From: Pelomonas sp. V22
Lineage (GTDB): Bacteria; Pseudomonadota; Gammaproteobacteria; Burkholderiales; Burkholderiaceae_C
Reading direction: 5' to 3'
Length of the DNA stretch: 64,000 nt
NCBI RefSeq assembly: GCF_030014915.1
Contig: NZ_JAGIXS010000002.1
Span: 186,001-250,000, forward strand
Below are positions 1-8,407 of this stretch, in pieces. How positions within the stretch are numbered: position 1 is the first letter of the stretch; the number at the start of each line of letters is the position of its first letter. Under the pieces are notes generated by a model. It saw only the letters and a list, made by a program, of their open reading frames with translations. It was not told where the DNA came from and searched no databases. A program made the position numbers and the translations under genes.

Positions 1-2
1 GG

Positions 3-335
3 TTCGGCGGCGACGCTGCGTCGATGGCGCGGGGGCTGCTGCTGGCCAGCTTGCTCGCCCTGCCCTTGATCGCCTGGATGCAGCAGCGCTGGCTGGGCTT
101 GGCGCCGCTGGCACTGCTGAAGGCGCTGCAGCCCAGCCTGCTCGTGGCGCTGGCCTGCGCCGCCGCTGGCGCGGTGCTGCACGAAGTGCTGGCCCTGCTT
201 CCCACGGCCGAGCGCCTCGCGCTGGCCCTGCTGGCCCTGCTGCCCTGCTGGCTCCTGTCGCTGCGCCTCAGCCGCCATCCGCTGGCCGATGAACTTCAGG
301 CCGGCGGCCGGCGCTTCATCACGATCAGGAAATGA
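3..335 (+). CDS. Probable polysaccharide flippase-like membrane protein, C-terminal part
   Basis: The reading frame is open to the left edge of the window, so this is the 3' end of a gene that starts upstream; the first in-window ATG at 24 is probably internal. The visible 110 residues are almost entirely hydrophobic. They hold about three membrane segments rich in Leu and Ala and end in a short polar tail (HPLADELQAGGRRFITIRK). This looks like the last helices of a Wzx/MATE-type oligosaccharide flippase, which would move lipid-linked glycans across the inner membrane. That reading rests on general character and on the glycosyltransferase nearby, not on a diagnostic motif. The last 40 bases overlap the 3' end of the convergent methyltransferase gene. 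Confidence 0.5.
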   Translation, partial: FGGDAASMARGLLLASLLALPLIAWMQQRWLGLAPLALLKALQPSLLVALACAAAGAVLHEVLALLPTAERLALALLALLPCWLLSLRLSRHPLADELQAGGRRFITIRK

Positions 336-1135
336 TCACCCAGCGCCCGCACCCCCGGCCAGCCGGCCACGCGCCGGTCCAGCCGCCACAGCCGCTCATG
401 CCATTGCGGGCGGCGCTGGCGCAAGCCGTCCAAATAGGGCGGCGGCACGAACACACAAAGCCCCCGGTGGTGTTCCAGCGTGAAGTGCGGCTCGAAGGCG
501 CGGTAGAACTCGGCGGGCGTGTAGTAGCGCGTCCAGATCCGGTGCTTGTTCATGCCGACGGACACGGTGTCGCGGGCGAAGCGCACCGCCACGCGCGACC
601 AGCGCCGCTGCAGCGCATAGTGCGCAATCTCCCAGGGGCACCAGCGGCCGATCACGGTGAACACCAGCTGGCCGTCGGGTTTCAGCAGCCGCGCGCACTG
701 TGCCGCCAGCGCTGCAAGATCGGGCACACAGTTCAGGGGGCCGAGGTCGGAGTAGGCGCCGTCGAAAAGGCCGTCACCCTCCAGCCGGTCCAGCTCCTGG
801 CCGCCGAGGGGCAGCGCATGGACGCGGTCGGCAAGGTCCTGTGCAGCCGCGCGTTCGCGCGTGCGCTCGACCATGGCTGGCGACCAGTCCGTGGCCCAGA
901 CCTCGTGGCCGAGGCCGGCCATGCGCACCGCATCGAGACCGGTGCCGCAGCCAATGTCGATCAGGCGCGCGGGCGCGGGGAAGCGGCGGTCCAGCCAGCG
1001 CCACATCTCGTTGCGCATGTCCTGGATCGCGCCGTTGTTGCCTCGCGGGCCGTCGTAGTCGGCGGCCACGCTGTCGAAGGCGGCGCGGGTGTCGGCCAGG
1101 TGTTGTTCAAGTTCGTCGGTGAGGGCTTGGGTCAT
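296..1135 (-). CDS. Class I SAM-dependent methyltransferase
   Basis: This 279-residue protein has the Rossmann-type methyltransferase signature. Motif I (LIDIGCGTG) lies at residues 58-66 and the acidic residue ending strand 2 (ATDWS) is near residue 83. It is a soluble cytoplasmic enzyme that would transfer a methyl group from S-adenosylmethionine to an unidentified acceptor. The neighbouring glycosyltransferase suggests a glycan or lipid-linked precursor, but that is inference. The C-terminal half is specific to its subgroup and I cannot name the substrate. It is divergent from the glycosyltransferase, with only 29 bases between start codons, so the two promoters must overlap or lie inside the genes. 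Its 3' end overlaps the flippase-like gene by 40 bases. Confidence 0.75.
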   Translation of the reverse strand: MTQALTDELEQHLADTRAAFDSVAADYDGPRGNNGAIQDMRNEMWRWLDRRFPAPARLIDIGCGTGLDAVRMAGLGHEVWATDWSPAMVERTRERAAAQDLADRVHALPLGGQELDRLEGDGLFDGAYSDLGPLNCVPDLAALAAQCARLLKPDGQLVFTVIGRWCPWEIAHYALQRRWSRVAVRFARDTVSVGMNKHRIWTRYYTPAEFYRAFEPHFTLEHHRGLCVFVPPPYLDGLRQRRPQWHERLWRLDRRVAGWPGVRALGDHFLIVMKRRPPA

Positions 1136-1164
1136 GGCGTTTCGGCGGTGAGGGAGTGCATGAA

Positions 1165-2280
1165 ATGAAGATTGCCCTGCTCGTGCCCGGCGGGGTTGAC
1201 CGCTCCGGCGAGCAGCGGGTCGTGCCCGCCTTGCTGTCGCTGATCAAGCGGCTGGCGGCGCGGCATGAGCTGCATGTGTTCGCGTTGCGGCAGGAGGCAA
1301 GACCCGGCACCTGGCCGCTGCTCGGTGCGCAGGTGCACAACATCGGCGTCGGCCGCCTGGCCTTGCTCCGCTGCCTGGCGGCCATCCGGCGCGAGCATGG
1401 GCAGGGCCGTTTCGACCTGGTGCACGCGATCTGGTCGGGCAGTTCGGGCCTGCGTGCCGTGCTGGCCGCGCGCTGGCTCGGCCTGCCCTGCCTGGTCCAT
1501 CCGACCGGCGGCGAGCTGGTCGCCTTGCCTGATATCGGCTACGGCGACGCGCTGCGGGCCCGCAACCGGCTGCGCGAGCGCCTGGTGCTGAAAGCCGCCG
1601 ACCGCGTCAGCGCGCCGAGTCGCGGCATGCTGGAGCGCCTGGCCGCCCTCGGCCTGCAGGCTGAGCGCATTCCCCTCGGTGCCGATCGAGAGGCCTGGCC
1701 CGTGCTGCCGCCGCGCCGGCGCACGGCGGGAGAGCCGCTGCGCCTGATCCATGTGGCCAGCCTGAACCCAGTCAAGGACCAGGACAGCTTGCTGCGCGCT
1801 GCGGCCGAGCTGCAGAGACAAGGCCTCGACTTCCGGTTGGATGTCGTTGGCGAGGACTGCCTGGCCGGTCGCATCCAGCAGCTGAGCCACCAGCTGGGAC
1901 TGGACGCGCAGCTGCACTTCCACGGCTTCATGACGCAGCGCCAGCTGCAGCCGCTGCTGGCCCATGCAGACCTGCTGCTGCTCAGCTCGCGCCATGAGGC
2001 GGGCCCGCTGGTGCTGCTGGAGGCCGCGCTGGCCGGCGTGCCCTGTGTGGGCACGGCCGTCGGCCATCTGCGCGAATGGGCGCCGGACGCGGCCCTGGCG
2101 GTCGAGGTGGGCGATGCCGCGGGCCTCGCGGCGGCCGTGCAGCGCCTGGCATCCGACGAGCCACTGCGTATGCAACTGGCGGGCGAAGCCCAGCGCCGCG
2201 CCCTGCAGCAGGACGCGGACTGGACGGCAGCGGCCTTCGAGCGCGTCTATGAAGAAATGCTGGAGGCCCATCGTTCATGA
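1165..2280 (+). CDS. Glycosyltransferase family 4 (GT-B fold)
   Basis: A 371-residue retaining glycosyltransferase of the GT4 type. It has an N-terminal Rossmann domain beginning KIALLVPGG and a C-terminal nucleotide-sugar domain. The family E-x7-E motif is seen in HEAGPLVLLEA, with glutamates at about residues 278 and 286. It would add a sugar from an NDP-sugar to a growing glycan at the cytoplasmic face of the inner membrane. I chose the ATG at 1165 because AGGGAG at 1151-1156 lies at proper Shine-Dalgarno distance; the in-frame GTG at 1156 overlaps that site. The 3' end overlaps the convergent nucleotidyltransferase-fold gene by six bases. Acceptor and donor sugars cannot be read from the sequence. 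Confidence 0.85.
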   Translation: MKIALLVPGGVDRSGEQRVVPALLSLIKRLAARHELHVFALRQEARPGTWPLLGAQVHNIGVGRLALLRCLAAIRREHGQGRFDLVHAIWSGSSGLRAVLAARWLGLPCLVHPTGGELVALPDIGYGDALRARNRLRERLVLKAADRVSAPSRGMLERLAALGLQAERIPLGADREAWPVLPPRRRTAGEPLRLIHVASLNPVKDQDSLLRAAAELQRQGLDFRLDVVGEDCLAGRIQQLSHQLGLDAQLHFHGFMTQRQLQPLLAHADLLLLSSRHEAGPLVLLEAALAGVPCVGTAVGHLREWAPDAALAVEVGDAAGLAAAVQRLASDEPLRMQLAGEAQRRALQQDADWTAAAFERVYEEMLEAHRS

Positions 2281-3504
2281 CACCTCATAGGCCATCGCCC
2301 GTTGCAGCGAGTACAGCGTCGGCACGCGCAGCGGACGGCCGACAGTCCAGCGCAAGAGCTTGTCGATGTGCGTACGGCCGGTCCAGCCTGCACTTGCCAG
2401 CTCCGGCTGGGTCGCGACCAGGTGGCGCATCTGCGTGCGGGTCGCGGCGCTGGGCCACAGCCGTGCCTTTATCAGGCCCAGGGCCTCGGCCGGCGAACGC
2501 GACCAGGCCAGACCCGGGAACGCAGCGATGCGCGGGCAGGACAGCGAGGCCTCGACGACATCCGCACGGCGGATCGCCAGGCGCAGCACCGGCGGGCAAT
2601 CGCTGGCCAGCGATTGCAACAGGTCGCGCGGCAAGCAACCGGGAAAATGATGATCGAGCAGGCTGAGCGGCGGCAGCGCCCACCAGACGCCGTGCGAAGG
2701 CTCGGTCAGCAGTGCGGCCCAGTCGCCCGGCGACAGACGCGGCGCCAGCAGTGCCAGGTCCTGCAGCTGGATCAGGCGCAGCGTGCGGCTGCGCATATTG
2801 CCGGCCGCATGCAGCAGCAGGTGGCGCATCAGGGCCAGCCGGTCCGGGTAGGGATTGAGGCCGGGTCGAGGCAACGGCGTGCGTATCAGGGCCGTGATGT
2901 CGGTCTCGGCCACGGGCAAGGGCTCGGCCACGTGATCGTGCAGCTCGATGCGAATCGGATTGCTCGCATGCTCGCCAAAGCCGAGCGCCGCCGCAGGTTC
3001 GGCCGGCGAGAAGCTGCGGTGGCGAGCGCTGTCAAGATCGTCTCGATAGCCGAGGCCGCGCAGCAGCGCGGACGCAGGCTCCATGTCGCCGTGCGCGACC
3101 AGCAGGTCGAGGTCGGCCATCGGCCGCTCACCCTTGGCATGCAGGCCCAGTTCCAGCAGCGCCGCCCCCTTGAGCCGTTGCAGGGGGAGGCCCTCGAGCC
3201 GCGCCGCCTGGTCGATGTCGGCCAGCAAGGATTCGATGCGGGCCTGGCGCAGGCTGCCCTGGGCCTGCTGGTCGGCCAGGAAATGCGTCCACAGCTCAGG
3301 GCCCTGCCACTGCAGCCGCCGCGCCAGCAAGGCGCCTATGCCATGCATGGCCACGACGGCCAGCGCCGCCCGCCATTCGAAGGCATTCCAGCGCGGCGCC
3401 TGAGGCTGGGGCTGCGCCATCTCGGCAGCGAGGCGCAGCGTGGTCGCTTTCAGCGCGGCCTCGACCAGCGGCCTCTGCGGCAATTGCAATTGATCCTTAC
3501 CCAT
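2275..3504 (-). CDS. Nucleotidyltransferase-fold protein (PF14907-like)
   Basis: A 409-residue protein with the features of the uncharacterised nucleotidyltransferase family often found beside HPr-kinase-related genes. LKGAAL lies at residues 111-116, and GERPMADLDLLV carries the paired catalytic aspartates D131 and D133 expected for metal-dependent nucleotidyl transfer. The rest is helical and Leu/Arg-rich, with no membrane segments. I chose the ATG at 3504 because a GGGAG sits six bases upstream; a longer frame starting at 3546 would overlap the divergent kinase gene. It lies head-to-head with the HprK-related gene, with 31 bases between starts. The substrate is unknown. Related proteins also accompany HprK-like kinases in lasso-peptide clusters, but no lasso genes are seen here. 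Confidence 0.78.
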   Translation of the reverse strand: MGKDQLQLPQRPLVEAALKATTLRLAAEMAQPQPQAPRWNAFEWRAALAVVAMHGIGALLARRLQWQGPELWTHFLADQQAQGSLRQARIESLLADIDQAARLEGLPLQRLKGAALLELGLHAKGERPMADLDLLVAHGDMEPASALLRGLGYRDDLDSARHRSFSPAEPAAALGFGEHASNPIRIELHDHVAEPLPVAETDITALIRTPLPRPGLNPYPDRLALMRHLLLHAAGNMRSRTLRLIQLQDLALLAPRLSPGDWAALLTEPSHGVWWALPPLSLLDHHFPGCLPRDLLQSLASDCPPVLRLAIRRADVVEASLSCPRIAAFPGLAWSRSPAEALGLIKARLWPSAATRTQMRHLVATQPELASAGWTGRTHIDKLLRWTVGRPLRVPTLYSLQRAMAYEVS

Positions 3505-3535
3505 TGCCCACTCCCGGGCCGACCACCGACCTAAG

Positions 3536-4570
3536 ATGAAAACCATGCCCGAACGCCCTCTGCCTGCAGCCCTCGACCCCTTCGGCGAAAGCGCACCGCT
3601 GCGACTGCGCCGTCAGCTCGATCTGCTCGGCTGCCGCTTCGAGTTCCTCGCCGACAGCCCGGAGCTGTTCGAGCTCGTGGACGCGGCCTACGACGGCTTG
3701 CCCGCGCTGCACCTGGACGAGCGGCCCGTCGAGCTGCAGGTGCGCCTGCTGCTGCGCGAAGGGCCGACGCTGCCCGAGCTGCCGGCCGAGCCCACCATGC
3801 AAGGCGGGCCGGGCCTGCTGTGCGCCATCGTCGACGCCGACAACCACGCCATCGTCATGCCGGCGCAGCGCCAGGCCCAGGTGACGATCTCGCGCGGCCT
3901 GCTGGCCTACCCCTACAACGCGCGCTATGAGTTGCTGGAGTTCGCGGTGTTCACGCTGGCGGCCCGCGCACGCGCCCTGCTGCCGCTGCATGCGGGCTGC
4001 GTCGGCCGCAACGGCCGGGGCCTGCTGCTGATCGGCCAGAGCGGCGCCGGCAAATCGACCCTGTCCCTGCATGCGATGCAGCGGGGCATGGACTTCCTCA
4101 CCGAGGACGCCAGCTTCCTGGCCAGCGAGGACCTGGCCATGGTCGGCATCTCCAATTTCCTGCACCTGCGCGACGACGCGCTGGACCTGCTTGACGATGC
4201 CGGCCTGCGCGCGCAGGTCCGCCGGTCGCCGCGCATCCGCCGCCGCAGCGGCGTCGAGAAGTACGAGCTCGATCTGCGCCAGTCGGGCGGCTCGTTGGCC
4301 GCCGCACCGCTGACACTCGCCGGCCTGGTCTTCATCGACCGGCAAGCGGCCGGCACCGAACCGGCCCTGCAGCCGCTCGCTCGCCCGCAGCTGCTCGAAG
4401 GCCTGGCGGCCAGCCAGCCCTATGCGCGCGGCCAGGAGGGCTGGGAGCAATGGGCGCAGCAGCTCAGCCATCTGCCTGCCCATCTGTTGAGGCGCAGCCC
4501 CCACCCGCGGGAGGGGGCGCGCTTGCTGGACGAGCTGCTCGCATCGCTGGCATCGCTGGATCAGGCCTAG
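3536..4570 (+). CDS. HprK-related kinase (HPr-rel-A type)
   Basis: A 344-residue protein whose C-terminal half resembles the catalytic domain of HPr kinase/phosphorylase. The P-loop GQSGAGKST is at residues 167-175 and an acidic pair (TEDASF, E190-D191) follows, as in HprK. The N-terminal 150 residues are not the HprK N-domain. This matches the HprK-related kinase A group, which in many proteobacteria is encoded beside a nucleotidyltransferase-fold protein and a PqqD-like peptide chaperone. The protein substrate of the group is not established as far as I know. No HPr or EI gene is in the window, so classical PTS control is unlikely. An alternative ATG lies at 3545. The 3' end overlaps the convergent radical SAM gene by four bases. 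Confidence 0.82.
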   Translation: MKTMPERPLPAALDPFGESAPLRLRRQLDLLGCRFEFLADSPELFELVDAAYDGLPALHLDERPVELQVRLLLREGPTLPELPAEPTMQGGPGLLCAIVDADNHAIVMPAQRQAQVTISRGLLAYPYNARYELLEFAVFTLAARARALLPLHAGCVGRNGRGLLLIGQSGAGKSTLSLHAMQRGMDFLTEDASFLASEDLAMVGISNFLHLRDDALDLLDDAGLRAQVRRSPRIRRRSGVEKYELDLRQSGGSLAAAPLTLAGLVFIDRQAAGTEPALQPLARPQLLEGLAASQPYARGQEGWEQWAQQLSHLPAHLLRRSPHPREGARLLDELLASLASLDQA

Positions 4571-6036
4571 CTGGCGGACCGGGCCAGGCCGGCCTCGCTG
4601 CGATGGGCCGGCTCGGTCGACAGCAGGGAGGCCCAGCGGCGGCCGAGCGCGGCGCGGGCCTCAGACGCGCCGCTGTGCCGACGGTCCACCTCGACCTGCT
4701 CATGCAGCAGGTCGCGCACCTCGCGATAGAAGTCCGTGCTGTAGCGGCCCGTGAACATCATGGCCAACTCACCACTGTCTTCCCAATGGGTCTTGGGCCC
4801 CAGCTGCTGGCGCACCTGCTCATGGAAGCGCGTGCCCGGCAGCGGATAGGAAACGCTGACGCCGATGTCGTCGGGCCGGGTCTCGGCGATCAGGCGCCGC
4901 GTGGCCAGCAGGTCCTCCAACTGCTCGCCCAGATAGCCGAGCTGGATGAAGAAGGCCGTGCGTATGCCCTGTTCGCCCAGCCTCTCGCGGGCGGTGCGGA
5001 TCTGCTCGACGGTCGTGCCCTTGTTCATCCGGTCCAGCACCTGCTGGCTGCCGCTCTCGGCGCCCAGCCAGACCTCGCTGCAACCGGCCTCGCGCAGCGC
5101 CTCGGCCATGGCCGGGGTGATCAGGTCGGCGCGGCTCTGGATCGAGAACGGCAGGCCGCCGCCCCCCGCCTGCAAAGCCACGGCGAAGTCCTGCACCCAT
5201 TCGGCCTTGAAGCCGAAGATGTCGTCGGCAAACCAGATGTGGTCCGGCGCGAAGCGGGCTTTCAGTTCGAGCATCTCGGCCGCCACCGCCTGCGGTTCGC
5301 GCTGCTGGTAGCGGTTGCCCCAGATCGGCTTGGCGCACCAGGCACAGCGGAACGAGCAGCCCTTGGAGGCCGCCATGTTCAGGCTGAAGCGGCCATGGGC
5401 TGCCTGCCAGACCGAGCGGTAGCGCTCCACGTCGACCAGGTCCCAGGCCACCGCCATCTCATCCGCCTGGCGGGCCGGATGCAGGCGCACGACCGTGGCC
5501 GCCACCGGGCTGTTCGCCGCCACGCGCGGCTGGCCTTCAAACAGGGCATGAACGCCGGAAAGGCCGGCGGTCAACGCGGCGGTGTCCTGGTCGAGATCCT
5601 GTTCCAGGCGCAGCAAGAGCTGCTGCAGCGCGCCATGGCCTTCGCCCTGCAGCGCGGCATCGGCACCGGCTTGCAGATAGGGGGCCGGCGCGTCGCTGAC
5701 ATCCGAGCCCGCCACGATGACCCGTGCGCCCCGGCTGCGCGCCATGGCGGTCATTTCGGCGGCCGCCCGCCGCATCGCGGCCAGGCACATTTTGCTCAGG
5801 TAGTTGTAGTTGTCTTCGTAGAGCAGCACCACTTGAGGCGCGTGCTCCCGCAGGCTGGCCTCGAAGTCCTGCAGGCCGCTCGCCAGCATGGCATCGAACA
5901 GACTCACCTCATGGCCCTGGCCACGCAGCAGCGCGGCAATCTGCAGCGTGGCCAGCGGCGGATAGGGTTTGGCGCGCTCGAACTGCTTGCTATCGAAGCG
6001 CAGGAAAAAGGAATGGGCGACCAGGATGGACAGCAT
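4567..6036 (-). CDS. B12-binding-type radical SAM protein
   Basis: A 489-residue enzyme. The N-terminal ~150 residues look like a cobalamin-binding-type Rossmann domain (PPLATLQIAALLRGQGHEVS). The radical SAM domain that follows has the iron-sulfur motif CSFRCAWC, with cysteines at 227, 231 and 234. I do not see the DxHxxG cobalamin ligand motif, so true B12 use is uncertain; many relatives keep the fold without it. Members of this family carry out methylations, ring rearrangements or couplings on lipids, cofactors and natural products. I chose the ATG at 6036 because AGGAG lies five bases upstream; the open frame extends to 6129 but has no comparable site. It converges with the HprK-related gene with a four-base overlap and may belong to the same functional locus. 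Confidence 0.82.
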   Translation of the reverse strand: MLSILVAHSFFLRFDSKQFERAKPYPPLATLQIAALLRGQGHEVSLFDAMLASGLQDFEASLREHAPQVVLLYEDNYNYLSKMCLAAMRRAAAEMTAMARSRGARVIVAGSDVSDAPAPYLQAGADAALQGEGHGALQQLLLRLEQDLDQDTAALTAGLSGVHALFEGQPRVAANSPVAATVVRLHPARQADEMAVAWDLVDVERYRSVWQAAHGRFSLNMAASKGCSFRCAWCAKPIWGNRYQQREPQAVAAEMLELKARFAPDHIWFADDIFGFKAEWVQDFAVALQAGGGGLPFSIQSRADLITPAMAEALREAGCSEVWLGAESGSQQVLDRMNKGTTVEQIRTARERLGEQGIRTAFFIQLGYLGEQLEDLLATRRLIAETRPDDIGVSVSYPLPGTRFHEQVRQQLGPKTHWEDSGELAMMFTGRYSTDFYREVRDLLHEQVEVDRRHSGASEARAALGRRWASLLSTEPAHRSEAGLARSAS

Positions 6037-6137
6037 GCAAGCTCCTGCGTGGGCCGGACGGTGCACAAATGCCGGCATGCGCGTGAATGCCACCAAGCGG
6101 GCGCAAGGTTCAATCCCGCTCCGATACACTCCCGCCC

Positions 6138-6494
6138 ATGCCCCGCCGCCTCATCGCCCTCTTGCTGACGCTCTGCCTTTGCTGGCAGTCGCTGGCATTT
6201 GCCGGTGCCGAGGTGCTGGTGCGCCAGGGTGCGGCCCAGCAACATGCGCTGATGCACTTCGAGGGCCAGCTCCACCATCACCATGACCAGCATGGCGGCG
6301 TGCACAAGGACCAGTCCGGTGCCTCGACCCAGCATGCGATGGACGATGCCTGCATGTTCTGCCCGGCCTTGCTGCAAGACCTGATGCTCAGCCTGCCCAC
6401 GGTGCGCCCCGACGCGCCGCTGGAAGCGCTGGCCACCGAGCCGCCGCTCCCGTACCTCCCCGCCCTCGAGCGACCTCCCAAACCGACGATCTGA
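6138..6494 (+). CDS. Small exported His-rich protein, first gene of the metal efflux operon
   Basis: A 118-residue protein with an N-terminal signal sequence (RRLIALLLTLCLCWQSLAFA). A metal-ligand-rich stretch follows, with HHHHDQHGG and a CMFC pair around residues 40-75, then a Pro-rich tail. I do not recognise a named family. Such short His/Cys-rich exported proteins often precede heavy-metal RND operons and may bind or sense metal in the periplasm, which is inference. I preferred the ATG at 6138, directly before the signal peptide; the frame is open from 6087. The gene is divergent from the radical SAM gene, and a 120-base gap separates it from the outer-membrane factor. Confidence 0.62.
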   Translation: MPRRLIALLLTLCLCWQSLAFAGAEVLVRQGAAQQHALMHFEGQLHHHHDQHGGVHKDQSGASTQHAMDDACMFCPALLQDLMLSLPTVRPDAPLEALATEPPLPYLPALERPPKPTI

Positions 6495-6614
6495 ATCCCG
6501 GGTCGCGGACCGCCTTGCTGCGCCTGAAGCCTTGCCGGCTCGGGTTCGCAGCGGCCGTTCGCATTGACGTGGCCTCTGCAGCGCCGCGTCCCACCGCACG
6601 GACGATCGTCATCA

Positions 6615-7859
6615 ATGAATCAGCTTTCGAAAGCAAGCCCATGGCATCCGCCATGGCGCGCTGCTGGCCTGCTCGCACTCGCGCTGCTGGCCACGGGCAG
6701 CGCCTGGGCGCGCGAGCCCCTCACCCTGGCCCAGGCGCTGCAAGCGGCCTGGACCCGGTCCCTTGAATCCACCGAAGCCCAGGGCCGACAACGCCGTGCC
6801 GAGGCTGATCGGCAACTGGCCGCCAGCTGGCTGGCCGCACCGCCCAGCGTGGCTGTGAGCCAGCGCGAAGGCCGGGGCGCCCAGAGCGGCCAGCGCGAAA
6901 CCGAGCTGGGCCTGGCCGCGCCGCTGTGGCGGCCGCAGCAGCGCGAAGCCAATGGCCAGAGCGCGCAGGCCGAGGCCGAGTGGGCGGCGGCCGCCGAGCA
7001 GGCCGCCCGCCTGCGCCTCGCTGGCCAGTTGCGCGAGCTCGCCGGCCGGCTGCAGCTGCTGCAAGCCGAGGCGCAGCAGGCAGCCTCGCAACAGCAGTTG
7101 CTGGACCAGGTGGCGGCCGATGTGGAGCGCCGCGTCAAGGCCGGTGACCTCGCGCCGGCCGATGGCCTGGCCGCGCGGGCCGAAGCCCTGGCCGCCGCCG
7201 GCCAGCAGCGCGAGCTGGCCCAAAGCCTGGCGCAGGCCCGCTCGGCCTGGCTGCTGCTGACCGGTCTGCAGCAGGTGCCCGAGGCCGAAAGCCCGGCCAT
7301 GGTCACGCCCGAGCCCGACCGTCAACCGGAGCGCCATCCGGACCTGCAGCTGGCCGAGGCCGCCGTGACCCGCGCCAGCCTGCGCCTGGCCCAAGTCCGC
7401 AGCCAGCGAAGCGCGCCGCCTGAGCTGGGCGTGGGCGTGCGCCAGGAACGGCCGGGCCAGGGCCAGCCGGGGCAGAACAGCGTGACGCTGTCGCTGCGCA
7501 TCCCCCTAGGCAGCGACACGCACAGCCGGCCCCAGCTGGCCGCCGCGCTGGCCGAGCAAGACCTGGCCCTGTCGCACAAGCTGCGCCTGCAGCGGCAGTT
7601 GCAGGCCGACGCCCAGCTGGCCCGCGAAGCGCTCGCTGCCGCCGAGGCCCAGGCCGGCGCCGAACAGCAGCGCGCCTCGCTGCTGCGCCAGCGTGCGCAA
7701 TGGCTGGACCAGGCCTTCAAGGCCGGTGAAACCTCCCTGCCCGAACTGCTGCGTGCCCTCGCCGCCGCCGCCCAGGCCGATGCCTCGGCCGCACGCCAGC
7801 AAGCCGCCCAGGCCCTCGCCGTGGCCCGGCTTCAACAAGCTCTTGGATTGATCCCATGA
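6615..7859 (+). CDS. czcC: CzcC/TolC-type outer-membrane efflux protein
   Basis: A 414-residue outer-membrane factor of the TolC superfamily. A signal peptide ends near GSAWA (about residue 32). The protein then contains two OEP-type repeats of long Ala/Gln/Glu/Arg-rich amphipathic helices, typical of the periplasmic alpha-barrel. It would form the outer-membrane exit duct of a tripartite RND pump for metal cations. The start at 6615 places the signal peptide correctly; the frame continues upstream to 6564 without need. Its stop overlaps the next start by four bases (ATGA), which implies translational coupling with the following membrane-anchored protein. The gene symbol reflects the family only; the metal is not determined by sequence. 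Confidence 0.85.
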   Translation: MNQLSKASPWHPPWRAAGLLALALLATGSAWAREPLTLAQALQAAWTRSLESTEAQGRQRRAEADRQLAASWLAAPPSVAVSQREGRGAQSGQRETELGLAAPLWRPQQREANGQSAQAEAEWAAAAEQAARLRLAGQLRELAGRLQLLQAEAQQAASQQQLLDQVAADVERRVKAGDLAPADGLAARAEALAAAGQQRELAQSLAQARSAWLLLTGLQQVPEAESPAMVTPEPDRQPERHPDLQLAEAAVTRASLRLAQVRSQRSAPPELGVGVRQERPGQGQPGQNSVTLSLRIPLGSDTHSRPQLAAALAEQDLALSHKLRLQRQLQADAQLAREALAAAEAQAGAEQQRASLLRQRAQWLDQAFKAGETSLPELLRALAAAAQADASAARQQAAQALAVARLQQALGLIP

Positions 7860-8407
7860 AACATCCCATTCTTCTTTTCGTCGCCCTGCTGCTCGCCAGC
7901 AGCGGCGCAGCCGCCCATGGCGGCGACGACCATGGCGCCAAGGCACCGGCGACCACCAGCGCTGCCACGCCCCGGCTCGAAGCCCACACCGAGCTGTTCG
8001 AGCTGGTGGCACGGCTGGAGGCCGACGAGCTCTCGCTGATGATCGACCGCTATGCCAGCAACGAGCCGCTGCTGAATGCCAGCGTCGAGCTGGAATCGGG
8101 CGGCCTCAAGGCCCGTGCCAAGTTCCATGCCGACATCGGCGACTACGCCGTCGACGACCCGGCCTTTCTGAAGCTGCTGGCCACACCGGGCGAGCATGCG
8201 CTGGTCATCACCGTGCAGGCCGGCTCCGAAGCCGACCTGCTCGACGGCGTGCTGCGGGTCAGCACGGCCGTCGAATCGACCGATGTTCATTCCGGCCATG
8301 CCGGTGGCCGCAGCCCCTGGCTGTGGGCCGGTTTGGTTGTCCCGCTGATCGCTGCGGCCGCCTGGTGGCGCCGCCGCACGGCCGCCAAGAAGGGAGCCTT
8401 CGCATGA
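7856..8407 (+). CDS. Exported, C-terminally anchored accessory protein of the RND operon
   Basis: A 183-residue protein with a signal peptide (KHPILLFVALLLASSGAAA) followed by AHGGDDHG at the mature N terminus. A folded domain of about 120 residues follows, and it ends in a single membrane helix near residues 155-172 and a basic tail (WRRRTAAKK). The arrangement suggests a periplasmic domain tethered to the inner membrane from its C terminus. The HGG/HG residues suggest metal binding. It sits between the outer-membrane factor and the adaptor with four-base overlaps on both sides, so it is made together with the pump. In some CzcB-like adaptors a comparable His-rich segment is fused to the adaptor; here it may be a separate subunit. 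The name and exact role are unknown. Confidence 0.7.
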   Translation: MKHPILLFVALLLASSGAAAHGGDDHGAKAPATTSAATPRLEAHTELFELVARLEADELSLMIDRYASNEPLLNASVELESGGLKARAKFHADIGDYAVDDPAFLKLLATPGEHALVITVQAGSEADLLDGVLRVSTAVESTDVHSGHAGGRSPWLWAGLVVPLIAAAAWWRRRTAAKKGAFA

